Assembly: GCA_035762175.1 (NCBI GenBank)
Contig: DASTPP010000322.1
Coordinates: 1-31,904, forward strand
Length of the DNA stretch: 31,904 nucleotides
DNA from: DASTPP01 sp035762175
GTDB lineage: Bacteria > Myxococcota_A > Polyangia > Polyangiales > Polyangiaceae
Direction: 5' to 3'
Shown piece after piece: positions 24,583 to 31,904 of the stretch. The notes below the pieces were generated by a model. That model did no database searches. It was not told the DNA's origin and saw nothing but the letters and a program-made list of their open reading frames with translations. The stretch's first letter is position 1. Each line of letters opens with the position of its first letter. Position numbers and translations under genes: made by a program.

Positions 24583-24691
24583 TTAGAGAACCTGCCAAAA
24601 TATACAAGAGGTCGCGCCCCGGCGGGCGCAACGTTTGGAAGCCCGACTTTCGACCTCCCCGAGGTGCCGTGGGAGGGCCAGCGAGACGACC

Positions 24692-26875
24692 ATGGACGAG
24701 AAAGGCCTCCCGCGCAGCAGCGCCCCCCCGGCCGAGCCGGATGGGGACGAGCCGGTCTTTCTGGGCCGCGCGGCGGCGACCACCGCCGACCGCCGGCGGG
24801 CCCTCGCGGCCGGCGCCCTGCTCGTCGCCGCCTTCGCCGCCACCGCGCCCTGGGCCGACCGGCCGCTGCGGCCCATCCCCCCGTTCGTGCCGGCCTACAA
24901 CGCCGCCGTCATCGTCCTCGACGCGCTCACCGCGCTCCTGCTTTACGCGCAGTACCGGCACGTCGGCGAGCGATCCTTCTTGGCGCTCGCCTGCGGCTAC
25001 CTGCTCACGCCCTGGCTCGCGGCAGCGCACGCGCTGAGCTTCCCCGACGCCTTCGGCCCCGGGTACCTCCTCGGCGGGCCCCAGACCGCCTCCTGGCTCT
25101 GGGTGAGCTGGCACAACCTCTTCCCCCTCTCCGTCGCCGCCTACGCCCTGCTCGCCTGGCCGGAGCGGCGGGGCCACGCCGGGCCCGAGGGCCCCCCGGG
25201 CCCGTGCATGGGGGCCTTCGCGCTCGCGGGCACCCTCGCGCTGGCGGCGGCCCTCATCGCGATGGCGGTGCTGGTCGAGGCGCCTCTGCCCGAGCTCACC
25301 GTCAACAACGTCTACCAGCCGACCCCCACCCGCGTCCTGCTGGCGGCGGGCGGGCTCGGGTACCTGGCGGCGCTCTGGGTGCTGCTCCGGGCGACGCACC
25401 TGCGCCGCCGGATCGACCTCTGGATCGCCGTCACGCTCGTCGCCCACCTCATCGACTTGGCCCTCACCGGCCTGCTGGCCAGCGGGCGGTACCAGTTCGG
25501 CTTCTACCTGGGCCGCCTCTACGGCCTGCTCGGCGCCGGCTTCGTGCTCGCGGTCCTGATCCGCGAGACGGTCGAGCTGCTCGGCGGCGCCGTCCGGGTG
25601 GCGCGGACGCTGCGCGAGGGGCGCGAGGCGCAGGCCTTCCTGCTCGCCCTGAGCGACCGGCTGCGGCCCCTCTCCGACCCGGCCGCGATCATGACCGCCG
25701 CCGCGCAGATGCTCTGCCGCCACTTCGGCATCGCGCGGGCCCAGTATTGCTTCGTCGGCCCCGACGAAGACTCGTACGAGTTCGCCGCGGCGTACTCGGA
25801 CGGCCGCCTGCCCGCCACCCCGCCCGGCACCCGCGGGCGCCTGTCGAGCCGCGGGGCCGGCTGGGCGACGGCCCTGCGCGCGGGCCAAGAGGTGTACACC
25901 GGCGGCGACGCGACGGACCAATTCGGGCTCTTCGCGGCCAACGTGCCCCGCGACGCCTCCACGCACACCGGGGCCATGATCCCGCTGGTCAAGGGGGGGC
26001 ACCTCGTCGCGTTCTTGCTGGTGGCGCACTCGCAGGCCCGGCGCTGGACGGCGGCGGAGCGGGCGCTGCGCCGCGAGGTGGCGAACCGCACCTGGGCGGC
26101 GGTCGAGTCGGCGCGCTTCGAGGCGGCCCTGCGCGAGGCCCGCGACCGCCTCGAAGAGAAGGTCGCCGCGCGGACGTTCGAGCTGGCGGCCGAGATGTCC
26201 CGCCGGGCCGACCTCACCCGCCGGCTGGCGAAGGCGCAGGAGGCCGAGCGGCTGCGCGTCGCCCGCGACCTGCACGACTCGGTCGGCCAGCTCCTGGCCG
26301 GGCTGTCGCTCGCGATCAAAGGCGTCTCGACGACCGGGCCCCTGCCCCCGGCCGCCGCCGAGAAGCTGGCGGACGTGCAGCGGGTGGCCGACCTGCTCGG
26401 CCGCGAGGTGCACGGCCTGGCCGTGCGGCTGCGGCCGACCTCGCTCGACGACATCGGGCTCGAGGCCGCGCTCGGGCAGCTCGTGCGCGAGTGGTCGACC
26501 AGCGCCGGCGTGCCCGTCGACTTCCAGACGATCGGCCTCGGGTCCGAGCGGCTGCCGGCCGAAGTCGAGACGGTGCTCTACCGCGTCGTGCAGGAGGCCC
26601 TCACCAACGTGGCCAAGCACGCCCGGGCCACGCAGGTGAGCGTGGTCGTGAGCCGACGCGAGGGGGTCGCGATGGCGGTGATCGAAGACGACGGGGTCGG
26701 GTTCGAGACCGAGCCGACCGGCACCGGGCGGCTCGGGCTGATCGGCATGCGAGAGCGCGTGGGGCTCGTCGGGGGCGATCTCGACGTCGAATCCGGGCCG
26801 GGGCAGGGCACCACGATCTTCGCCCGCGTCCCCATCGCCGACGGTCGAAGCGACCCCGCCAAGCATGTACAATGA
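24692..26875 (+). CDS. Membrane sensor histidine kinase, MASE4-GAF-HisKA_3-HATPase
   Basis: 727 residues from ATG 24692; an earlier ATG at 24635 adds 19 residues without a better binding site. Residues of about 30-300 are a multi-helix membrane sensor that matches MASE4 (APWADRPLRPIPPFVPAYNA, WVSWHNLFPL). About 310-475 is a GAF-like domain. Then come a short coiled coil, the HisKA_3 dimerisation helix with phospho-acceptor His 528 (AERLRVARDLHDSVGQLLAG), and an ATPase domain with N-box (VQEALTNVAKHA), DDGVGF and GLIGMRERV. This is the NarX/DegS class that normally phosphorylates a NarL-type receiver-HTH protein. No receiver domain exists in the window, so its partner is unlinked, or it works with the divergent receiver-less HTH proteins. 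Confidence 0.92.
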   Translation: MDEKGLPRSSAPPAEPDGDEPVFLGRAAATTADRRRALAAGALLVAAFAATAPWADRPLRPIPPFVPAYNAAVIVLDALTALLLYAQYRHVGERSFLALACGYLLTPWLAAAHALSFPDAFGPGYLLGGPQTASWLWVSWHNLFPLSVAAYALLAWPERRGHAGPEGPPGPCMGAFALAGTLALAAALIAMAVLVEAPLPELTVNNVYQPTPTRVLLAAGGLGYLAALWVLLRATHLRRRIDLWIAVTLVAHLIDLALTGLLASGRYQFGFYLGRLYGLLGAGFVLAVLIRETVELLGGAVRVARTLREGREAQAFLLALSDRLRPLSDPAAIMTAAAQMLCRHFGIARAQYCFVGPDEDSYEFAAAYSDGRLPATPPGTRGRLSSRGAGWATALRAGQEVYTGGDATDQFGLFAANVPRDASTHTGAMIPLVKGGHLVAFLLVAHSQARRWTAAERALRREVANRTWAAVESARFEAALREARDRLEEKVAARTFELAAEMSRRADLTRRLAKAQEAERLRVARDLHDSVGQLLAGLSLAIKGVSTTGPLPPAAAEKLADVQRVADLLGREVHGLAVRLRPTSLDDIGLEAALGQLVREWSTSAGVPVDFQTIGLGSERLPAEVETVLYRVVQEALTNVAKHARATQVSVVVSRREGVAMAVIEDDGVGFETEPTGTGRLGLIGMRERVGLVGGDLDVESGPGQGTTIFARVPIADGRSDPAKHVQ

Positions 26876-27788
26876 CCCCGTGCGCGGGCGACGAGGGGCC
26901 GGGGCTTGGTTCGCGGCGGCCCTGCTCGCCGCCGCCTGCTCGCCGGGCGTAGGCGCCCCCCGAGGCCGCCCGGCGCGCCCCGCCCCCGGGCCGAGCGCGC
27001 CGGCCGCGAGCGCGGGGCGTACGCCCGCGCCGGGCGGCCCGCCGCCGGCGCCCGCCTCGGTCGCGGCGCAAGCGGCGAGCCCCTTCGCGGTCCGCATCGC
27101 CTGGGAGGCCGACGCCCGGGCCGCCGCCGGCTTCGAGATCGCGGTCGAGTCGAACGGCGCCTTCGTCCGCGCCGCCCTCGTCGGCCCGACCGAGCGCGCG
27201 TTCGTGCACCACCACCGCCTGCCGGGCCGCGCGTACGCGTACCGCGTCCGGGCCTTCAACGCGCGCGGCGCCTCGGCCCCCGTCGGGGCCGCCGCCACGA
27301 CGCCGGGCCTCGGCCCGCCCCCGGCCGGCGCGCCGCCGCCGCCCCCTTGCACGCGGCTGCCGCCCGCGCCCGACCCGGCGAAGGTGCGCGGCCTGCCGCG
27401 CGAGGTCTTGAACGCCGGCGGCGGGCGCCCGCTCTATAACGATCCCGAGGGCACCAACGGCTGGCGGCGCCACCTCTACGGCGAGTACGAGGGCTGCGTG
27501 CGCGACTTCGGGGCCTTCGACCTGCAGGCCGAGATCCGCGAGGTGCCGGGCTTCGCCGACGAGGGCTTCCCCCTCTTGCGCGCGGTCGCCGGCGCCGGCC
27601 AGTACGCCGGCGCCCGGGTCGTGACGCTCCGCTTCACGCGCGGCCGCTACGCCGTCGCCGACGTCGCCGACTTCTGCGGCGACCCCCGGCCCGAGCCCGA
27701 CCCGCCCGCCCCCGGGGTCGGCGCCGAGGGCGCCGGCGACGATCTCGCGGGGTATGCGCCGCCCTTTGACGCGTGCCAGCGCGAATGA
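26865..27788 (+). CDS. Lipoprotein with a fibronectin type III-like domain
   Basis: 307 residues; ATG 26865 overlaps the end of the kinase gene by 11 bases, and a GTG at 26880 is an alternative. The signal peptide ends at Cys 25 (WFAAALLAAAC). A Pro/Ala-rich linker is followed by about 80 residues like a fibronectin type III domain (FAVRIAWEADARAAAGFEIA, YAYRVRAFNARGASAPVGAA). The C-terminal part (LYNDPEGTNGWRRHLYGEYE, CVRDFGAFDLQAEIREVPGF) was not recognised. The overlap implies co-transcription with the kinase, so it may help sensing at the envelope, but that is inference. Confidence 0.75.
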   Translation: MYNDPVRGRRGAGAWFAAALLAAACSPGVGAPRGRPARPAPGPSAPAASAGRTPAPGGPPPAPASVAAQAASPFAVRIAWEADARAAAGFEIAVESNGAFVRAALVGPTERAFVHHHRLPGRAYAYRVRAFNARGASAPVGAAATTPGLGPPPAGAPPPPPCTRLPPAPDPAKVRGLPREVLNAGGGRPLYNDPEGTNGWRRHLYGEYEGCVRDFGAFDLQAEIREVPGFADEGFPLLRAVAGAGQYAGARVVTLRFTRGRYAVADVADFCGDPRPEPDPPAPGVGAEGAGDDLAGYAPPFDACQRE

Positions 27789-28320
27789 GCGCGCCGGCCC
27801 GCGGCGGCCGCGCGAGCACATGCGCATACATTGCCCGTGCGCACGGTGTGATACCAAAGATCGCCGCGTCGGGTTCAGAAGATGAACCGGCGCGCGCCCG
27901 CCGCCGAGGCCCGCGGCGAGCCTTTCCGCCCGGCCGCGCCCCTCCCCCGCCGGAACTTCCGTTGCCGACGGCCGTTTTCGGTCCGGCGCAAAGATAAATG
28001 GTTTCGGTCGCATTTTTTTTTCGTGATTCCGTCGAGCTTGCGCTAGAGTGCTCGTCCCCGAGGCGCTTACCGAACGCGTCCGTGTTCTCCGCGGCTGCGC
28101 CCGCGGCGAGCGGCGCCTCGCGTGACTTGCCTTTGCCGTGCCGCGCCAACGACCCGCCGCCGCCGCGCGGCGGGCGCGCCTGCCTTCCACCCTAAATAGC
28201 CCCCCTCTCGCCCGGGCCCGCGAAATTGTCGTGGCGGCGCGGGCGCGTTTCGCGATTCGACCGGCCCGCGTCGGGGCCGTTCCGAGGGTCTACTCCGAGC
28301 TCGAAACAGGAGAACGCGAT
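27789..28320. other. Intergenic region upstream of the complete M57 protease
   Basis: 532 bases with a marked AT-rich island at 27965-28050, including a run of nine T at 28013-28021. TTCGTG (28020-28025), 18 bases and TAGAGT (28044-28049) could be a sigma-70-like promoter, though the match is weak. A plus-strand frame open from 28138 runs into the protease gene but has no signal peptide at its start. No RNA gene or intact small gene was seen. Confidence 0.45.
28308..28313 (+). promoter_or_regulatory. Shine-Dalgarno deciding the M57 protease start
   Basis: AGGAGA, seven bases upstream of ATG 28321. Together with the signal peptide that begins there, it rules out the upstream in-frame ATG at 28138. 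Confidence 0.85.
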
Positions 28321-29136
28321 ATGATCAAAAGAGCGATGGTACTCGTGATGGGTTGCGGCGCGCTGGCGCTGGGCTGCTCGACGGAGCAAGACGCCGGCGC
28401 CCCGCAAGAGGTCGCCGCCGTCGACGAGACGCCCGAGATCATCGAAAACCTCGTCGCCGCCGGCTTCCCCGCCGACGACATCATGGTCGTCGACGGCAAG
28501 GTCTACGTCGGGCGCGACGCCGAGGTCAGCCTCCAGGCCTCGCGCGAGATGCTCCAGGTCGACGCCTCGCGCGGCGCGGTGCCCGAGCAGTACCGCACCA
28601 GCAACCTCGTCAGCCAGAACCTCGCCGTCATCTGCATCAACGGCAGCGCGTTCGCCAACATCAGCAAGCTCAGCCAGGGCCTCGACCTGGCCATCGAGAA
28701 CTACAACCAGCGCAACCTCACCTTCCGCATGGAGCGGCGCACGACCGGCAACACGGCCGGCTGCGGCGCGACCATCCAGGCCCGCGTCATCTCCGGCACC
28801 GGCGGCTCGGCCGGCTTCCCCTCCGGGGGCCTGCCCTTCAACACGATCAACATCGGCTCCGGCCTGACGCAGTTCAGCACCGACGTGGTCGAGCACGTCA
28901 TCACCCACGAGCTGGGCCACTGCATCGGCTTCCGCCACTCCGACTTCTTCGACCGCAGCATCAGCTGCGGCGGGGCCCCCACCAACGAGGGCAGCGGCGG
29001 CGTCGGTGCCATCCACATCCCCGGCACGCCGACGGGCGCGGTCGTGGGCGGCTCGCTCATGAACTCGTGCTTCCGTTCGACCGAGAACGGCGAGTTCACG
29101 AACAGCGACATCACCGCGCTCAACGCCCTCTACTGA
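28321..29136 (+). CDS. M57-type (HEIGH) zinc metalloprotease lipoprotein
   Basis: 271 residues. The signal peptide ends at Cys 19 (LVMGCGALALGC). A propeptide-like region of about 20-100 is shared with the truncated paralogue at the window start. The zinc site is HELGHCIGFRH (His 196, Glu 197, His 200, His 206), the extended HExxHxxGFRH motif of the dual-action HEIGH peptidases (M57), related to myxobacterial secreted proteases. SLMNS at about 247 gives the Met-turn expected of metzincin-like folds. Predicted role: extracellular or surface proteolysis, fitting a predatory or scavenging lifestyle. The trypsin-like gene follows after 35 bases, so the two proteases are probably co-expressed. Confidence 0.93.
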   Translation: MIKRAMVLVMGCGALALGCSTEQDAGAPQEVAAVDETPEIIENLVAAGFPADDIMVVDGKVYVGRDAEVSLQASREMLQVDASRGAVPEQYRTSNLVSQNLAVICINGSAFANISKLSQGLDLAIENYNQRNLTFRMERRTTGNTAGCGATIQARVISGTGGSAGFPSGGLPFNTINIGSGLTQFSTDVVEHVITHELGHCIGFRHSDFFDRSISCGGAPTNEGSGGVGAIHIPGTPTGAVVGGSLMNSCFRSTENGEFTNSDITALNALY

Positions 29137-29171
29137 GCGATGGCGCGCCGGCCCCACCGCCGCGCGCTGCC

Positions 29172-29963
29172 ATGATCCGGCGGGCCTTGCTGCTCGCCGC
29201 GGCCGCGGCGTCCCTCGGCGCCGCGGCCTGCGGCGACGACGGCGGCGGCCCGCCCCCGGGCGCCGCCGGCGCCGCCGGCGCCCCCGCCTGCGGCGCCGCG
29301 CCGGCCGCCCAGGCGATCTCGCGCCTCGGGCCCCTGCAGTGCGGGCCCACGCTCGACTTCACCCCCGTCAACGCCTACCGGGGCGAGCTCGCCGCCGCCA
29401 ACGACCGCGAAGACGCCGTCGCCTTCATCAACGGCAACTGCAGCGGCACCCTCGTCGCGGCGCAGTCGGGCCCCGTCGTCCTGACCGCGGGCCACTGCGC
29501 CCGCCTCGGCGACCGCGTGCTCGTCGTCTTCAACTTCGAAGACGCCCCCGACGGCGACGAGCTCGCCACCGACGGCACCGTCATCGAGCAGTCCGACGCG
29601 CCCGACTACGCGCTCGTCCGGCTCGACGCCCTGCCCGCCGTCACGCCGACCGCGCTCACCGCCCGGCCGAGCGACCGGCTCGCCGTCATTCAACACCCCC
29701 GCGGCCTGCGCAAGGTCATCGCCGAAGGCAACTACCTGCAGGCCTGCCCGGGCGGGCTCTTCTTCTACGCCGACCTCGACACCCTCGTCAGCAGCTCGGG
29801 CGCCGGCGTGCTCACCCGCGAGGGCCGCCTCTTCGGCGTCCACACCGACGGCGACTGCGCCGAAGACGGCGGCGGCTCGAACCGCGGCTGGACGGCCGCC
29901 GACATCGCCCGGGCCTCGCCCTACCTGCAGGCCGCCGACGTCGAAGCCTGCCCCGACTGCTGA
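29172..29963 (+). CDS. Trypsin-like serine protease lipoprotein
   Basis: 263 residues. The signal peptide ends in AAAC at about residue 21. After a Gly/Pro/Ala linker comes a chymotrypsin-fold domain: catalytic His 108 (LTAGHC), Asp 145 (DAPDYALVRLD), and Ser 209 in SSSGAGVL, where trypsins usually have GDSGGP. Cysteine pairs flank the domain (NGNCSGTL, YLQACPGGLF, DGDCAEDG). The relaxed sequence round the Ser resembles the glutamyl endopeptidase/HtrA-like branch more than trypsin proper. ATG 29172 gives the signal peptide; the open frame upstream is the antisense-like shadow of the M57 gene. Likely secreted together with the upstream metalloprotease. Confidence 0.85.
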   Translation: MIRRALLLAAAAASLGAAACGDDGGGPPPGAAGAAGAPACGAAPAAQAISRLGPLQCGPTLDFTPVNAYRGELAAANDREDAVAFINGNCSGTLVAAQSGPVVLTAGHCARLGDRVLVVFNFEDAPDGDELATDGTVIEQSDAPDYALVRLDALPAVTPTALTARPSDRLAVIQHPRGLRKVIAEGNYLQACPGGLFFYADLDTLVSSSGAGVLTREGRLFGVHTDGDCAEDGGGSNRGWTAADIARASPYLQAADVEACPDC

Positions 29964-30057
29964 CGCGGGCGCCGGCTCCGCGGCCCCCCTGCGCCGCACC
30001 CCCCGGCGCCGCACCCCCACTCGCGCCCCGCCCCCGCGCCGCCAGGTAAGAAGGCGC

Positions 30058-30495
30058 TCAGCGCGACCAGCGGGTGGCCATGACGACCAGCGTGCGCGTG
30101 GTCGCGACGTCGGGCATGGCGGCGACGGCGTCGCGCAGGGCCGTCAGCTCTTCGGTCTTGCCCGCCGCGAGCTCGAGCACCAGATCGATGTCGCCGCTGA
30201 CGAACGCGCAGCCGACGACCTCGGGGCGCCCCCGCAGCGCGTCGGCGACATGCTCGAGCCGCGCCGTCTTGCCGGTGACGAGCAGGTAAGCGCGCAGGGC
30301 GGGCGCGGCGCCCCCCTGGCCCAGGCGCACCGTGTACCCGGCGATGACGCCCTCGCGCTCCATCCGCGCGATTCGCTCTTGCACGGCGCTGCGCGAGAGC
30401 TTCACCGCCCGCGCGATGGCGGCGTGCGTGGCCCGGGCGTTCGCCTCGAGGGCGCGCAAGATGCGGCGGTCGACGTCGTCGAGGGCGGCGGGCAT
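30058..30495 (-). CDS. Lrp/AsnC family transcriptional regulator
   Basis: 145 residues from the ATG at 30495, the usual family length. The N-terminal HTH is LDDVDRRILRALEANARATHA followed by IARAVKLSRSAVQERIARME. The C-terminal RAM domain (about 60-145) contains GYTVRLG, AYLLVTGKTARLEHV, VVGCAFVSGDIDLVLEL and the closing TTRTLVVM. Lrp/AsnC proteins form dimers or octamers and respond to amino acids. The frame is open upstream through the minisatellite, but that sequence is repetitive and the HTH starts at once from ATG 30495. It is convergent with the trypsin-like gene and divergent from the S41 peptidase, which it may control. Confidence 0.92.
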   Translation of the reverse strand: MPAALDDVDRRILRALEANARATHAAIARAVKLSRSAVQERIARMEREGVIAGYTVRLGQGGAAPALRAYLLVTGKTARLEHVADALRGRPEVVGCAFVSGDIDLVLELAAGKTEELTALRDAVAAMPDVATTRTLVVMATRWSR

Positions 30496-30869
30496 GGGGG
30501 ACGGGGCGGCGGGCGGCAAGGTGCCGGCCTGGCCGGCAAGGCGCGCCGTTGCGGGCGGCAGCGCGGGGTACAACCCTAGCATCGGCCCGCGCGAGCCGAA
30601 GGGCCCCGCAAGCCCCGGCCCACGCGAGTCGAGCCCACAAGCCCTGGCCCACGCGAGTCGAGCCTGCAAGCCCTGGCCCGCGCGAGCCGAGCCCACAAAC
30701 CCCGGCTCGCGCGAGCCGAGCCCGCACGCCCTGGCCCACGCGAGCCGAGCCCGCACGCCATCGCCCCCGCGAGCCCAGGCCCGCGCAGCTCGCGCACCCC
30801 GCAGGCCCCCCCAGGCCACCGCCCAGCAAGCCGCGCCCCCCCGACGGGCCGCGACATCACGGAGATCTC
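30496..30869. other. Divergent region largely filled by a minisatellite
   Basis: 374 bases between the Lrp/AsnC gene and the S41 peptidase. More than half (30584-30790) is a 29-base tandem repeat. A less GC-rich stretch at 30567-30583 (GGTACAACCCTAGCATC) lies on the regulator side and could hold its promoter. GGAG at 30861-30864 is the binding site for the peptidase start. Confidence 0.5.
30584..30790. repeat. 29-base minisatellite
   Basis: Five units of exactly 29 bases start at 30617, 30646, 30675, 30704 and 30733, each beginning GGCYCRCGCGAGYCGAGCC. A 33-base variant precedes (30584) and a degenerate unit follows (30762). Units are contiguous with no spacers. The period is not a multiple of three, so the repeat is not built to encode protein. 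Confidence 0.9.
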
Positions 30870-31904
30870 ATGCCCGCCCCTGCCCTCCCCTCCCCCGCGC
30901 CCCCGCGCCGCCCACCCCTTGGCGCCCGGCCCCCCGCGCGATTGGCGCCGCTCGCGCTCGCCCTCGCGCCGCTGATGGCATTGACGTCGTGCCGCGCGCC
31001 CGCGCCCGCGAGCCCGAAGGCCTGTCCCTCGCAGGCCGAGGTGCTCGAGGCGGCCGCCCTCGCCTTCGAGCGCGCGTACATCCGGCCCGAGGGCGCCGCG
31101 CTCGCGGCCACCTCGCTGCGCCGCGCCGCCGCCGACGGGCGCTACGGACGGCTCTGCGCGCAGGGCGAAGCCTTCGCGAAGGCCCTCACCGCCGATCTGC
31201 GGCACACCACCGGCGACGGCCACGTCATGCTCGAGTACGTGGCGGGTGCGTCCCGGCCGGGCGACGACCGCGGTTGGATCGACGCGTGGTTGCAGCGGGG
31301 CCCCTCGGTCGGCTGGGGCGTGGCCGAGGCCAGGGTGCTCGAGGGCGGCGTCGGGTACGTCAAGCTCACCTCGTTCTATCCGCTCGAGTTCGCCGCCCGG
31401 CCCCTGGGCGAGGCGCTGCGCGCGGTCGCGGGCGCGGGCGCGCTGGTGCTCGATCTGCGCGGCAACGGGGGCGGCGACGACGAGGCGGCGAACGCGGTGA
31501 CGGCGGCGCTGCTCGACGACGATCGGCGCCTGCTCCTCAGGTACCAAGACCGCGCGCGCGTCACGCGCGAAGTCCGGGCCGAGCACGTCTTGCCGGGGCC
31601 GCGCTTCGGCGCGTCGCGCCCGCTCGCCGTGCTCCTCGACCGGCGATCGTTCTCGGCGGCCGAGGCCGTCGCCTACGTGCTACAGGCCGAGGGGCGCGCG
31701 CGCGTCGTCGGCGAGCCCACCGGCGGGGGCGCCCACCTGACGACGAAAGAGCGCGATCTGCCCCAGGGCTTTCGGCTCGGCGTGCCCGACGAGATGCCCA
31801 TTCACCCCCGCACGGGCGCCAACTGGGAGGGCAAAGGCGTCTCGCCCGACCTGCCCGCCCCGGCCGCGGACGCGCTCGACGTCGCCCTGCGCTGGGCGCG
31901 CTCG
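30870..31904 (+). CDS. S41 family peptidase, lipoprotein, 3' end outside window
   Basis: 345 codons to the window edge without a stop. GGAG sits five bases before ATG 30870. The signal peptide ends at Cys 41 (ALAPLMALTSC). An N-terminal helical part (QAEVLEAAALAFERAYIRPE, TADLRHTTGDGHVMLEY) precedes the catalytic S41 core: VGYVKLTSFYPLEF, LVLDLRGNGGGDDEAAN, then RRSFSAAEAVAYVLQ with probable catalytic Ser 262, and VVGEPTGGGAH. The Lys of classical tail-specific proteases (FGKG) is absent, which places it in the IRBP/tricorn-like branch. No PDZ domain is visible. Only a short C-terminus seems to be missing. Predicted role: envelope peptidase of unknown substrate. Confidence 0.88.
   Translation, partial: MPAPALPSPAPPRRPPLGARPPARLAPLALALAPLMALTSCRAPAPASPKACPSQAEVLEAAALAFERAYIRPEGAALAATSLRRAAADGRYGRLCAQGEAFAKALTADLRHTTGDGHVMLEYVAGASRPGDDRGWIDAWLQRGPSVGWGVAEARVLEGGVGYVKLTSFYPLEFAARPLGEALRAVAGAGALVLDLRGNGGGDDEAANAVTAALLDDDRRLLLRYQDRARVTREVRAEHVLPGPRFGASRPLAVLLDRRSFSAAEAVAYVLQAEGRARVVGEPTGGGAHLTTKERDLPQGFRLGVPDEMPIHPRTGANWEGKGVSPDLPAPAADALDVALRWARS

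Noticed and set aside
24590..24610. Further copy of the lipid-cluster element near the kinase
   Set aside because: Only TTTTGGC matches on the minus strand; spacing and the second half are absent.
28013..28021. Intrinsic terminator at the T-run
   Set aside because: No GC-rich stem precedes the nine T residues on the plus strand.
30584..30790. CRISPR-like array
   Set aside because: The 29-base units are directly contiguous, with no unique spacers, and no cas gene is near.

Overview
The window looks like chromosome from a Myxococcota bacterium, probably of the Polyangiales type. This is inferred from the very high GC (judged by eye to be well above 70%), the many lipoproteins whose signal peptides end in a Cys, a Cys-rich plus von Willebrand A secreted protein, a secreted HEIGH-type (M57) protease, and large Pro/Ala-rich tails. 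No rRNA, tRNA, insertion sequence, phage gene or CRISPR array was seen.

Layout. 1-373 is the 5' part of an M57 protease lipoprotein on the minus strand. Then come a GNAT acetyltransferase and a SulP anion permease with a STAS domain (plus), about 800 bases with little coding signal apart from a possible decayed gene, a purple-acid-phosphatase-like lipoprotein (plus), and a convergent GH88/GH105-type glycoside hydrolase lipoprotein (minus).

6590-21797 is the most interesting block: a compact acyl-lipid pathway. A FAAL-ACP-thioester reductase fusion (plus, 6902-10027) faces a tightly overlapping minus-strand operon: di-iron acyl-ACP desaturase-like protein, AcpS-type phosphopantetheinyl transferase, hotdog thioesterase, second stand-alone FAAL, COG4757-type alpha/beta hydrolase and AraC-type regulator. 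Divergently from that operon run a free acyl carrier protein, an RND periplasmic adaptor and an RND pump. A roughly 31-base motif is shared by the leader of the fusion gene and the leader of the minus operon, each time pointing at the downstream gene, so the two halves are probably co-regulated. A reasonable model is activation of a fatty acid as acyl-AMP, loading on ACP, di-iron oxidation or desaturation, reductive release as aldehyde or alcohol, and export by the RND pump. The product is unknown.

21844-27788 holds a von Willebrand A lipoprotein, a 76-residue hydrophilic protein with a near-perfect Shine-Dalgarno, two overlapping small LuxR-type helix-turn-helix genes (the first with a cut-off HTH), a divergent MASE4-GAF histidine kinase, and a fibronectin-like lipoprotein. 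A long inverted repeat sits between the regulators and the kinase.

27789-31904 holds a second, complete M57 protease (a close paralogue, in opposite orientation, of the truncated gene at the window start), a trypsin-like lipoprotein, an Lrp/AsnC regulator, a 29-base minisatellite, and an S41 peptidase that runs off the window end.
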